Shown here in pieces: positions 34,986-47,672 of a DNA stretch of 64,000 nt; within the stretch, counting starts at the first letter, position 1, and each line of letters opens with the position of its first letter. The notes under the pieces are model-generated. The model was not told the DNA's origin and did no database searches. It saw nothing but the letters and a program-made list of their open reading frames with translations. The translations under genes and the position numbers were made by a program. Source of the DNA: Dillenia suffruticosa (lineage: Eukaryota > Streptophyta > Magnoliopsida > Dilleniales > Dilleniaceae); NCBI GenBank assembly GCA_033439265.1, contig JAVTVX010000016.1:17344701-17408700 (forward strand), in the 5' to 3' direction.

Positions 34986-36416
34986 TCTCTCTTCCATATT
35001 GGCTATTCAAATAGGAGGCCCCAATTGTTATCATAAAGTTTGTATTGAATATCATATTTTCAATCTTTTTACTCAAATCTCCTAAAGTCGAACAATTCAA
35101 TTAGTATAAAATATTTTTTGTTTTAAATGTACGAGCTCTTATCTAATTGCATGTTAAAGAATTCATCAAATTTCATCAACGTTTAAGTGATTCAATAATT
35201 GAACATTTATACTTTTTGAACAAGATTTCAGGTTTGTATATAATAAAAACAGATGTCAGCAGAGTTTTGTCTGTTAAGAGACCAACTCTATTCGAATCGA
35301 TTTTTGTTAAATCTAATATAGTTATCAAATATCAATAGTTTATATAAAAAAAAATTCATTAGGAGCAATGATTTTTTTTAATAAGACCCGAAAAGGAAAA
35401 AAAAAAGAAAAACAGCAAAGGTTGGGGGGGGGGGAGAACATTAGGAAAAGGAAATAAGCTAATGATTCCATTGTTTATATATTAACTGCTAAAGGAAAAA
35501 GGAACATGACGAAAGAAAATTCATAAGAATTGATTACTTCTTAAGGTTTATCCATTTTGGATCAGAGAAATTTGATATTTCTGTGTAAATGTAAATTGAT
35601 ACATGGACATGATCTCTTAGTAGCACAATGCCGATCCCAGCAGCTCCCTCCCCCCCCCCCCCCCACCTCTCATGTTCTCAATATTTCAATGAGTTGGCCT
35701 CTTTGCAAGGCCTACCATGCTTGACATAGATTCAGCAATAATGGAAACTTTCCCTGCAAAGGCAAAAAAGAGATCAGGGTTGACTGGCTCCATATGTTTA
35801 TATTATACCTCTCTCATCTTTGGTGAAGGTGGCTTAGCTTGGTTTCTTACCCCTTTTTTGATTGATCTCCTAGTTCTTTTTTTTTGAGCCATAAATTATT
35901 AATAATTTATGAGCTCATACACTTCAAGTGTGTACACCGGCACACTGTCAAAACCTTTTTTTAAAATGGAGGGGTGTAAATGGATAAATAAAAAGTAGTA
36001 GCGGTTCATATCGCAGAAAGTTAAAATTTTTTGGGTGATTTTATAAAAAAAAAGTGAGCTGTTAGAGAGCAAAATGGATGGTCCATTTTTGAAGACTAAC
36101 CAAATTGAAGATTTAAATCCATATTAAGAAGAAATAAAACCTGAAACCAAAATACAAAATATTTTAGGGCATATTTATCAATGAATATGGGCATTGATAT
36201 CGGAAAGCAACACAAACCAACAGTTTCAGTTTCTTATTCAATGAAAGCTGTGAACTACAAAACTTAACAACACACCAAGAAAACTTTAATGCAACAAAAA
36301 AGAGAAAAGACCTATAGTGCATTACATCTCAAACAGATACTAAGGTAACTAACAAAGACAACATATGGCTCAGCCAAGAAGGGGGAAAAAAGACAAATCT
36401 TCGGACACTTTGCAGA
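34986..36416. other. Intergenic DNA and 3' flank of the FSP1-like gene
   Basis: No gene. A poly-G run is at about 35424 and a 16-base poly-C run near 35649-35664. The part near 36300-36416 is probably 3' UTR of the FSP1-like gene. Confidence 0.4.
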
Positions 36417-39400
36417 CTATGCAAGACCAGGCTTTAACCCAAGTTGCTTCCTTGTTTTTCCAACAAACAAGTCCTTGGATTTGATTAAACCGGGAAGGCA
36501 CCCAATCATTGTGCAGAAAGGGAATTGTGCCACCGCCTCTCTCCTTCCTAGTGAAACAATTGCCATTGCCAGACCAGGCTTGTAACTAGCCATCTTGCTT
36601 TCTATTCCTCCATTCATCAGCAGTTTCAAGTTCTTCGCCACCACCAACGCATGCTCTTTTGCCAAATAACCCTGCTTCATTTCCTGTAGAGAAATAGTTT
36701 CTCATGACAAGGTATTATATATAATTTATTACTCAGGACAAGATCGTGTTGGGGCGCTCAGGAAAGCAAGTATTAACGAGTTTACATAGGACAAGTTTAC
36801 CTCAAGCAAAATGATACCATCCTTACAACAGTTGAAAGTATCTTCTACATTATTTTGCTTAGAAAACAATAGAATGAGAAATGGATTTATCATACCAACC
36901 CTTCAGAAAGAAAACTATAGCAATAATGAACAAATCAAACATGCAATGACCTAATTCCTCTCTGCCAGAAAATGGCTTCCTCAATGCTGGATACCTGATT
37001 ACCAATTCATCTTGGTACACTAATTAATATGTAACACTAAGATTTCACCTAGGATTAGGAATTCTCAGCTTTTAAGGCAAAAATGAACTGCAACCTAAAT
37101 TTGGGGATGCTTGAATTCTGGCTGACAAGGTAAATTGACAGTACAAAACAAGCCAGGGAAAAAGAAGCATTTTGATCTAGTAAGAAATAATTGTTTGTTA
37201 TGTCAGGTAGAATAGGGGAAACAGAGGGCTTACTGGGATATTAGTAATATCTCCAATTGCAAAGATATTGTTGTGACCCTTAACCTGCAAATACTCATCC
37301 ACCACCAATTTCCCCTGTCCATCTAAATTATCCTTCAAAAACGTCTCCTTTAGCCATGATGAACCTATTGGTGATCCTATGCAAACAAAATGGCAATCAG
37401 CTGCAATAGTTTCTCCTCTGGATGTTTGATAAATGCCATCCTTTGCAGACCTCAGATCAACAGATTGATCCAAGATCACCTCTACACCCATTTTGATTAG
37501 CCAATTCAATGCCTTCTTTGATGCCTTATGCCCAACAAATTCGAGCAACCGTGAGCCACGATGCACCAAAGTCACCTTCTTCCCAGGAAAGTCCACAGCA
37601 ATTTCAGAGGCAAGTTCCACACCCGTTGGTCCCCCACCAACAATAAGTATTGAGTTTGCAGATTCTATCTTTTCACTCTCTGTGGAATTAAAAGAGAACA
37701 AAAGCAATCTTGAAGTCAGTTAACAAGCTTAGAAAGAAGCAAGCTCATCATCTTTAATTTTGTTGTTTGCAATGCCTTAAATTCAAACAAAATAAATATT
37801 AATAAAAAAATTTGTCTCAATACCTGACTACATGAGGATCTGATAAACTAAATAAGGTCTTGATGTTTAAGTTAAATTAAAGGGGAAAGTTGAGTAAAAG
37901 AGAGAGAGACAATGAGAGAGAAGAATAATTGGAGGGAAAAGAATGAGAGAGAGAGAGTGAGAATGGTGTTGGTAATATATGCCCAAGAGGGGCATTTTGG
38001 TAATTTAGGGGATAATGGGGTAACTTTAATTATCCCATTTTTACTACACCATAATTCTTATTTAACCACTTATTTAATTGTGAAACCCTAATGATCCCTG
38101 AAGAGTGCCTAAGGGGAGTCCAATTTCTTCCATAGAGAATAAGGGCGGCTAGGGTTTTCTTGAGAGATTGCACAAATCTCTAGAGAGAGACAACACGATG
38201 AGGGTTGGAGATTTTCGCGTAGGAAAATCTCTCTCGTCAAAGAAATCACAGGAGTTGGATTGAGGCGTTGTGATATTACGGTGGTGATTCGATTAATATC
38301 GTGATTGCCATCCTGACCGTGAGATCCGATCGAGAGACATGCCGTTCGGTTGATTTTGAAGATCTGCATATTGAGATACCCCGATCATTTTATTTTTTCA
38401 AAAATTTGTATGCTTCCACTGTGCGTGAATGAGTCACAAAAAATATCCAACATTGGTATTAGAGTCGGGTTGGATTATTAAAAATAATTTTCGGATTTAA
38501 TTTTAGGGTATAAAATTTGGGGTTCGGATCACGGATAAGTTTCGTGAATCTGAAAACACCACTGTATTACCCATGATCCGTAGAATAAGAAAATAATTTT
38601 TTCGTAATTTTCTGATCACGTTTAGGCAAAGAAAATTTCGGTTGAAAGTTTCGGCCGTGAATAGTGACCGAACAATTCAACCTCAGATTTGTCGAGTTTG
38701 AGGGCAAATCATTGCATGAAAATCATAGATCTGTGTTCCTTATTTCATGCTCTTCGATTTGATATATATATATTACATATTATTGTGGCCGAAAAATGGG
38801 GTTTCAAAATTGACCACGGAGAGCTGGAATTTTGGATCCAAAATACTCTGAGATTAGGGTTTGATTATTCCAAAAATCGAGTCAAGGATGCTTGGAATAA
38901 ATGGAATAAGAGATTTCCTAAAAAAATTGATAAAAATAGAGCCGAAAAATGGGTTTTTTCAGCATCCGGGTCGAAAGACCCGGTTACAGAAAAATTCGGG
39001 TGAAGACGAAGAGGTCCGACCCGAGGGCGCGTGCTGAGGCGCGTCTGCAAGCAACAACAAGGCGTGTGAGGTTCACGCGCGGGAAAGGTGTGTGAGGTTT
39101 ACGCGTGGGAAAGGCGCGTGAACCCGTCTGGGTCATCTGGGTCGGTTGTGACCCAGACACGTGTCCCCCCGACCCGGACCGACCTGACCAGGTCGGATCC
39201 TGACTCGTTGACCAGTCAGTCGGGTCAAACCATGACCGTTGACCGACTCGATCTGTACTCGGCTTGACACGACTTGGTGCGTCATGGCACGTGATTTGTG
39301 CGCCGTGACTGGGTGCGCGTGAGTCAAGTCGCACCTGGCGCGTGGTAGCACGTGTGAAGCCGTCACAACTGGGCGCGCGTGAGCCGAGCCGGGCCAAGCG

Positions 39401-42400
39401 CGCGTGAGCAGAGCCGGGCCAGACGCGTGTGAGGCGCGCCGTGCGTCTAGCGAGTCCCATGCGGCTGGTGGCTCCTGGTGGCGCGTGGGGAGGAGCTGCC
39501 GGCGCGTGGGACCTCCGGCGGCTCGTCAGGTCATCAAGAATTAAATTTTTTTTAATTTTTTGAGGGTTCTACATCCATAAAAGTGACTTTTGTGGGTTTT
39601 TGTGTACCGAATCTTAGTCTGAATGGTAAGATGCAATCCTGGATTGTGGTATATGGTGTTTGTTGATTCATACGCTCGTCTTGGGGTCTGTGTTTGAATT
39701 ATTTGGGTCTTTTGATTCGTACGGTGCATAAAATGTGATAATAAGCATCACAAGTCACGCTTATTTCTTTGACTGCTTCTAAAATTGTCGTTTTAAATTT
39801 TTGCAAGGGGGATAAAATTAAATGGTGATAATTTCGAGATTTTTCACCGGTAGATTCAATTTATCCTCGAGGGACAAGGTCTAATTAAATTCTGAGGCGT
39901 GAGATTGTAGACTCTGGGGAGTGTACCACACCTCAGAAAGATGAGATTATGAGACATTACATACATGGAAGGGGAATAATGGCCAAGTTAGGACAATCCT
40001 CCTAAGTAGCATGCACGATGATGTGATCCCAGTTTACAAGCAATATCCTATGTCTTTATCGGTTTGGCTCATCCTATAAAGAGTATTGTGGTGCTCTTAC
40101 AGATTCTGAGATGGGGATACTGACTTATAAGTGTAATAATTCATAAGAAAATGGTTGATCATACGATGATGTAACATTCGATGAAAATGTCGAGTATGGT
40201 TACCGAGTTGGGGAATGTGACCGAACCCATTTCGGATATGTTTTTCGTGTGCTGGGTGAGATCTAGTTCTTTACCCGATTCATGAGAAATCATGAAAGTC
40301 TATTTCACATACGATGAAAGTATTCGTACTTTCACTAATGTAAATAGGCATAGTGAGATCGAGTAGGAGCACCTAAAGGTAAGTAGGCCAAACTCGAGTC
40401 GTGCTTAGGCGATGGAGTCGAGCAAGGACTCCTGTGGGACTCGAGATTCAGGTAACAAGAAAACATCCGATGGGACTCGTGGATTGTAAACATAGGAGCA
40501 ACCGACTACGAAGCTCGAGATATGAGCGTGCTTATATAGTTCCGCTCAGTGAGTCCTCAAGCAGGAGGATTTACGTAGAGAAACAGAGCGTTTGTTGACA
40601 TCAGAGGGAGTAGCACTTGCAAGTTAGAGTTGCAAATATATTAGACTCTGTATGCTCTTTATGCTCCAAATGTTCGACGGAACTTGATTTCAACCTAGGA
40701 TATGCTCTATCAATTTGGAAATTTTATAATTTCCATTCATTAGGACAATTCTTTAATTGGTTTTATTTTGGTCCGTGAGGGACTAAATGCACCAGAAGTA
40801 ACAATGGTATTTCTTGTTATCCTCTTTATGTAAGAGAGGATGAACCGGTTAGTAGTGAGTGGTCCGTAGGGCCCACTAACTAGACTTGCGAGACGACAAA
40901 CTTACAAGAAAACCATTCAACATAACAATGAGAGTTGAGACTCCATTGTAGTCGATTCACTCCAAAATCCATGGCCTTATGAATGTGAGAACCTGAAATG
41001 GTGTTGGGTACTCTATTACGTTCCTAAACAATTACACGCGTTTCGGTTACATTTATCTAATCTCGCGCAACTCTGAGGCATTGAGGTGCCTCAGGAGGTT
41101 ATTAGCGAGATTGAAAATCAGTTAAATTTGAGAGTAAAGGCTCTCAGAGCTGATTGACGGCACGAGTATTTGTCCGAAAAGCTCTGTTTCAAGGAGAGTA
41201 TTGCGAGAAACTGACTATTCCTTGCTATTCAGTGGAGTAGAGTAACTGTGAGAATGGAATAGGACTTTGTTTGAGACGGTGAGGTCGATAATGGCGTAAA
41301 CCAATTTACTCGTTTCCCATTAGGGAGATGCGTTATTGGTTGCAGTTTACGTCCTTAATTGTGTTCCATTAAAATCCGTAATCAGTACTCCATATGAGCT
41401 TTGGATAGGGAGGCAGCTTGACCTTAGCCATTTGAGATTATGGGGTTGTGTCGCGTATGTTCACTATTTCTTGCATTTACACGGTGAGTTAGGCCTACGA
41501 GAAAAGAGATATATCTCTATCAGATACCAAGAACACTCTGTGGGGAATGTGTAAACACTCTGTGGGGAATGTATTCTAGGTGAACATACGGACGACACTC
41601 ACTGATATTGAGTCTCATGATGCTGAGTTTCTTGAAAGTGATTTCCTTATGAGAGGTGAAATCAATTGGGACTTTACCTCCTATGAGATGGATGAGCCTA
41701 ACGGTTAGCTGATCACAGTGGGAGCAATCCATTAAAAAGTAAAAAGATTTTCCCTCATCTTTAGACTAGTCGAGGATGCGTATCTGACCATCACTTCCCA
41801 ATTGAGGGAGAGGCTCTCAGTATGACTCTTGAGGGTTACAAGAAACCTTTAACTGTCCTAGAGGCTCTTGAGGGTTCTGTGGAGGACCATTGGTTTGAGG
41901 TCATGGATTAGAGAAGGAGTTGATGAGAATCAACGAGATCTGAGATCTAGTTGATTTGCCTGATGGTAGTAGGGCCGTTGGGAACATGTGGGTTCTCAAC
42001 GTCAAGAAAAAGGCTGACGGATCAATGCAGAGGTATAAGGCCCATCTGATAACCAAGGGTTGCTCAGGCTGAGGGCGAGATTACCTTTATCCGTTTACTT
42101 TTAGCGATAGTCACGGATATTGATATGGAGTGAGACCAGATGGATGTTGCAACTGCCTTCCTGAGTAGGAGTTTTTGGATGAGGGGATCTACAAGGAACA
42201 GTCATCTGACTTTATTCCTATAGATTAGGATGATGAGGTCTGTTGACTTCGAAAGTCGACATATGACCTTAATTATCAATCCAGGCAGTAGCGTTTGAGA
42301 TTTCACGATGAGATGATATCTCACAGTTTCGTGATTATCGAGGAGGATCATCGCGTATACCTTATACGTTCTCATGACTTTTATGATCATGTCCTTATAT

Positions 42401-45400
42401 GATAATAATATTCTGTTGACTGAGAATAACAAAGAGTATCTGATAACCACGATGACGTGGAGATTGTCGAGTTTTGATGTGAAGGACAAGGGTGAGACTC
42501 AGTTCTTCCTCGAAGTTAAGATCCACAGGGATCACTCGAGACAGATGTCAACTTTTTCACAAGAGTCCAACATCAATGGAATTCTTGAGCACTTCGAGAA
42601 GAACGATTGTAACCCTAGAGATACTCTTATCGCTAAAATGTTAATGCCTAATTTTTGATATATGCCTTATGACTCAGAAAAGGACAAGGGAAATGAGTAG
42701 AATCCCTTGTTCTAGTGCATTGAGTACTCTGATGTACGCAGTATCGCGTACTTGATCAGACGTTTGCTTTGCAGTCAGTATGATAATTAGGTATTGATAG
42801 AATCCTAGAAGGGATCACTGGAGAGCAGTGAAAGGATTTTGAGACATCTCGAGACAACTGCGGACCTCTCCTTGTGTTACGGAGGAGGTGATTTGCATTT
42901 TATTGGGTATTCAGTACCGACTGGGTTGGTGATCTGAATGTACGCAAATCGTTATCAGGTTTTGCTATCTTGGAGTAGCAAGAAACAAACCTACATATCT
43001 CTATCTATGATAGAGGCTGAGCTTATGGCCACTCAGCGACAGTTCAGGAGAGTGTTTGGTTCCAGAAATTTTCAGATCACTTAGATGTTGTGATAGACAG
43101 TGGGAGACCAGTGGATGATTTATTGAGAAAATCAGGCCGCCCTTGACCACACTTGAGACCATAAGTGTCAGTAAGTCCAAACATATTGATACCTAATACT
43201 ACGTTATAAGAGACATCACCGAGAAGGGTGAAGTGACAAATTAAGTACACTACTACACAGCGTGTTGGCTGATCCCTTCAATAAACTCATTATGAGAGAT
43301 TCCTGTATGAGATATAGGAATCATTGGGTTTGCATGTACATTGACATTTTTCACCTTGTACTGATTCTTATTGTGTTATATATATGACATGTGTGCATAA
43401 TCGAGTCACGATTTTATTTATTGCACTACTTTAATTGTCATATATTTTATGATAAATGATATGTCAGGCAGGCGTGGTCGACTCTCTCACACGAGTGACC
43501 ACCTCTAGCTCTGAGTGAGCGGAAATGAGACGGTTTCTAGTTGTAAGAGGCTCTGAGAGTGGCCCTACTAGAACATAAGTTGCCCTGATATGTGTTTAGG
43601 ATGAGGTTATATGCGATATGACCGATATGGACGTACTTACATCCATGTTGCTTGTAAGTAGTCAGATTTGAGATCTCAGATATCGCCTGTGACTATTGAT
43701 ATAGTCTCTGAGTTACTCTCTCTGAGATCTCTGGATAAAATCTTATGTGTAAACTGAGTCTCATACCTACACAATGTTAAAAAAATCTGACATATACCCT
43801 TTGAGAGATGGGAGAATAACACTGTGGTACGCATTTCATACCACGTGTGATATGTTGATCAGGGATAGTGGGAACATCATTTTGAGACATTGACATTATT
43901 TAGATCCCCATTCCCACTGTGTGAGACCCGAAATCCATTGGGTGAGATCTCTTGTACCCTTATCACTTTCGGCTGTTTCTAGAAGTTTTGGCTTAGTGTT
44001 GCTATTTTAGTTTGTTTACCGATGGCCCGGAAGATAAATTGAGATTTGAGGGACAGGTCTAGGAAAGCAGCTGAATTAAGGCTAATAGATTCGAGTTTGG
44101 AAAAAAAAAGATCAATTGACATTATATTATTATGTTGTATTCACCGGCATGCCTATTATGCTTATCCATGTTGGGATGTAAGCATAATTGTGGATACACA
44201 GTCGGACGTTTATTGGGGATTACTTTCGTGAGAAAAGTAGCTCGATAGATGTAATTAGTCTTGGATTTGGGGTGCAGCGAGTTATTTTTTATACTAACCA
44301 TAACTCCTTGATCATCCTAACAAGTGTATCGAGTAGTCTTTACTTACAGGTGTACTCGTCGGTCGTACGACGTCCAATCATGTATGAAAGTCCAGCAGGG
44401 TGACGTGATGGATTGCATGAATTGCGATCTTTTGACGGACATGAAATGCCCTCATGTGCAAGTGGGAGATGTTGGTAATATATGCCCAATAGGGGCATTT
44501 TGATAATTTAGGGGATAATGGGGTAACTCCCATTATCCCATTTTTACCACACCATAACTCATATTTAACTACTCATTTAATTGTGAAACCCTAATGATCC
44601 TTGGAAAGTATCTAAGGAGAGTCCAACTTCTTCCATAGAGAATAAGGGCGGCTAGGGTTTTCTTGAGAGAATGCACAAATCTCTAGAGAGAGACAACATG
44701 ATGAGAGTCGGAGATTTTCGCGTAAGAAAATCTCTCTCGTCAAAGAAATCATCGGACTTGGATTGAGGCGTTGTGATATTGCGTTGGTAATTCGATTAAT
44801 ATCGTGATCGTCATCCCGACCATGAGATCCAATCGAGAGACATGTCGTTCGGTTGATTTTGAAGATCTGCATATTAAGGTATCTTGATCATTTTATTTTT
44901 TCGAAAATTATTGTATGCTTCTGCTATGCGTGAATAAGTCACCAAAAATATCCAACAAATGGAACTACAAAAAAGAAGCGTACGTTGTCAGACGTTCTTA
45001 CTGCAATCAACAGAAATATACTCCATTAAGCATAATGAAATATAAGATGGTTCTTAAGGATGTCAACATGTCTAAATCCACCAATTTGTTAGCTTGAGGT
45101 TATCATTATGGATCTTCTTTGGAAAAGTATATGCAATATGTAATCACCACAATCACAAACAATCACTTACCTTGTTGATACTGTCTGAGCCTCTCAGCCC
45201 TAGTTTTGGGAATGGAATCCTTGTGACCCGTAGAAACAACAAGATAATCATAAGAAATCTGTTGGCCGTCTTCTGTCAACACCTCTCTATCTCTAATGTC
45301 GATGGCTGTGGAAGTAATAACACGTGCATTAGTGAGGTACTCGCTGTGGTTGATCACTGATCTCTCAGCAAATGAGGGCTCCACCATTGCCCGCAAAATT

Positions 45401-46220
45401 GCCCACGGGATCTCAAAGTACTCTTTCCTATTATCAGAAGAGCGATTCCAACAAACATAAGAACACAAGTCAAGATGAAGTTAAAGAGCTTTGACAATAA
45501 CATTGAACAAAGTTCAAAAATCAACTGCAAATAAACAAGGAGAAAGTTACCTAGCACACCCTACCCAAAAAAAAAAAAAATCCCCAATTATCCACACATG
45601 CCTGGAGTCCAGCTCTAGACATCGATAATTAGGACTAATTATTTTGATTCCAAGTACTTATTGAATTAATTAAGCTATAAATCCACGATTATTCAAATCT
45701 CACACTAAAGATTTCATAATAGAGCAGCAATATTTAAATCTTGTTCATTTCAGACTTGTGAAAATCAAGGGGTGGTTACAATGATGCTATGGTTCCATAT
45801 TGGTCCGAAAAATGGTATACAGACAGCAAAAATAAAGTCCCAACGGGGTAGCGAAAATGCTTCACCATAGGAAAAGCCATCAAATTCAGAACAGAATGAA
45901 ATACATGCTAAGTCTCAAATGGGTCTCATGAATCTGGTGGTGTCTCAGATGACTCACAAAGCTACAAACAACAACAGACAATGGAGACACCTAAAAAATT
46001 CTTGTGATTGAGAATGTTAAAGTTACTCGGTAATTCAAATAAATTGTCTATCTTATTCATAGGTATAGACAGAGAAAGAGAGGGAGAGAGGGGGGGGGGC
46101 TTACGGGTCGATGAGAACAACATCAGCGTGAAACTGGAGAATGTAAGAAATGAGAGAACCTGCAACTCCACCACCAATCACAACCACTCTCTTCTTCTCT
46201 TTTCCAATTTCAATCCCCAT
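36417..46220 (-). CDS. AIFM2-like: FSP1/AIFM2-like FAD-dependent NAD(P)H oxidoreductase
   Basis: Plant homologue of the AIF-homolog/FSP1 group, single-FAD pyridine-nucleotide oxidoreductases related to type II NAD(P)H dehydrogenases. Human FSP1 reduces quinones; the plant substrate is inferred. Four exons (46105-46220, 45171-45427, 37234-37679, 36417-36683) join in frame to 361 aa. The FAD Rossmann motif VVVIGGGVAGS is at residues 12-22. The NAD(P)H motif ILIVGGGPTGVE is at 135-146, in the right place. FAIGDITNIP (264-273) is the usual second FAD contact. The C-terminus ends LFVGKTRKQLGLKP. No clear signal peptide. Intron 2 is about 7.5 kb because copia element 2 lies in it, opposite in direction; the coding sequence is undamaged. 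A broken duplicate lies upstream at 60541-62030. Confidence 0.93.
37967..38452 (+). repeat. Left LTR of element 2
   Basis: 486 bp. It carries the conserved hairpin at 38207-38232 (the terminal pair is a G-T wobble). Confidence 0.92.
39950..43330 (+). pseudogene. Broken gag-pol of element 2
   Basis: Pieces in order are: a gag relic (about 39970-40360); a protease-end relic near 40560-40800; integrase (about 40860-41480, including an LDLSHLRLWGCVAYVH-like piece at 41428-41475); RT (about 41990-42660, with DDNILLTENNKEYLI at about 42390-42440 and DKGETQFFLEVKIHRDHSRQM at 42485-42550); and RNase H (about 42830-43320). A stop at 42244-42246 matches those at 30902 and 57130 in the sister elements. 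Confidence 0.78.
43340..44459 (+). other. Conserved 3' non-coding tail of element 2
   Basis: Alignable by eye throughout with the tails of elements 1 and 5. The anchor tgtcaggca is at 43462. Confidence 0.75.
44470..44957 (+). repeat. Right LTR of element 2
   Basis: 488 bp, with the hairpin at 44710-44735. Confidence 0.92.
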
Positions 46221-46843
46221 TTCTAAAAATTCGATTTTTCTCTTCTACTGTTAAAGCTGGTTGATTTTGATCACGTACTATAAGATTCTGTGAAGATTTG
46301 AAGATTTGAATAGGGAGAGAGAGAGAGAGTGATGTCTCTTGTGGGGGTCGAAGTGAACCGAGGCCAACTCCAACGTTTATGCTCACGCAGGCGCAAGCCT
46401 TTAGTTAAGATCCACGCATAACGGAACTTTGCGGAAAATAATAAAATAATTATTAATTATTAAATAATAATTTAATAATTATAAATCTCATTATTTTCTT
46501 TTATAAAATTTATAAATAATTCAAGGTAACCTTCTATAAATATACATTTTTCAAGTTTTTTTTTTTTGAGTAAATACTCATTTTTTTTAATTTTTTATAA
46601 TATATTTGATATGCGATTTATACATAATATATAATAAATTTATCAATACATATTTAAACAAATATTTTCTAAATCTTTTGTAAATAAATATGTTTAGTGT
46701 TAGTATTGGTTTTTCCTCTACACATCAATAGCCAGAACACTTAACAAAATGAAGAATTTCAAATCATTGTGATTCCAATAATTTCATATATCTTTATGGT
46801 TAGAATTTTATTTACAATAACTATTTAAAATTAACTCTTAAAA

Positions 46844-46899
<56 letters not shown>

Positions 46900-47672
46900 T
46901 TATTTTCCACAATAAGAAAGGATGCAACTTGTGTTGATCAAACCCAACAAAGCAACCCATATGACAGCTAAACTTTCTATTAAATTTCAATCAACACCCA
47001 ACCCAAAATAGATGGTTTGGTTTGGTTTTGGTATGGATTCAAATTTCAAAAAAAAATCTGAGTATAGCATTTTTAATTAATAGAAACATATTATTTTTAA
47101 TTTTGATTCTTTCTATAAACTCGACTTAATTTTTATTTTTCTCTTTCTAAAAAAATCAAATTTAAATTTTTTCTCTGAAATTAAACATCTTAATTTATCT
47201 TCTTTAAAAAATTAATATAATTCTGATTCTCTCTTTAAAACTAAATATGTTAATTTTTTCTATTTAAAAAAAAAAAAAACCAATTTAATCTACTCTTTCT
47301 TCTTCTCAAGAGTTTTTTTGATTCTTTGATGGATGCAAAGTTTAATAAGAACCCTTCTCAATTAATTTATTTTTCTTAATATGGGCATTTTTATTTTATT
47401 TTATTAAAATATTTTTTAAACTCTCCTTTTATACAAATCAGATAATTAAAGTGATACCAAATGAGAATTGTTCCTTTGCAAAATTTCAAAATTTTCATCA
47501 TAATTAATCTAATTAAATAGCCTATTAGGTATCTAATTAAATAAAATAATAAATTTGTAAATTTTACATAAATTGAAAGAATGACCAAGAAAAAGATAAT
47601 GTTCAAAATAATAGCTATATTATTATTTTTTTAAAGCACTGCTTGGAGAAGTTCATCGCTAGCTTATGGGAA
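46221..47672. other. Upstream region of the FSP1-like gene, then gene-free DNA
   Basis: The first ~200 bp (GA-rich at 46315-46330) is the likely leader and promoter of the minus-strand FSP1-like gene. A ~50-bp CT run lies at 46847-46898. The rest is AT-rich with no recognised feature. Confidence 0.4.

Larger units (their letters stand above)
37967..44957 (+). mobile_element. Copia LTR retrotransposon, element 2, in intron 2 of the FSP1-like gene
   Basis: 6,991 bp. LTRs are 37967-38452 and 44470-44957 (TGTTGG...CCAACA). The flanking duplication is aatgg at 37962-37966 and 44958-44962. The primer-binding site (38454-38466) reads TGGTATTAGAGTC, altered from the tRNA match. The polypurine tract AAGTGGGAGA is at 44460-44469. 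LTRs differ at several dozen places, so this copy is older than element 1. All coding domains are broken. Confidence 0.93.
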
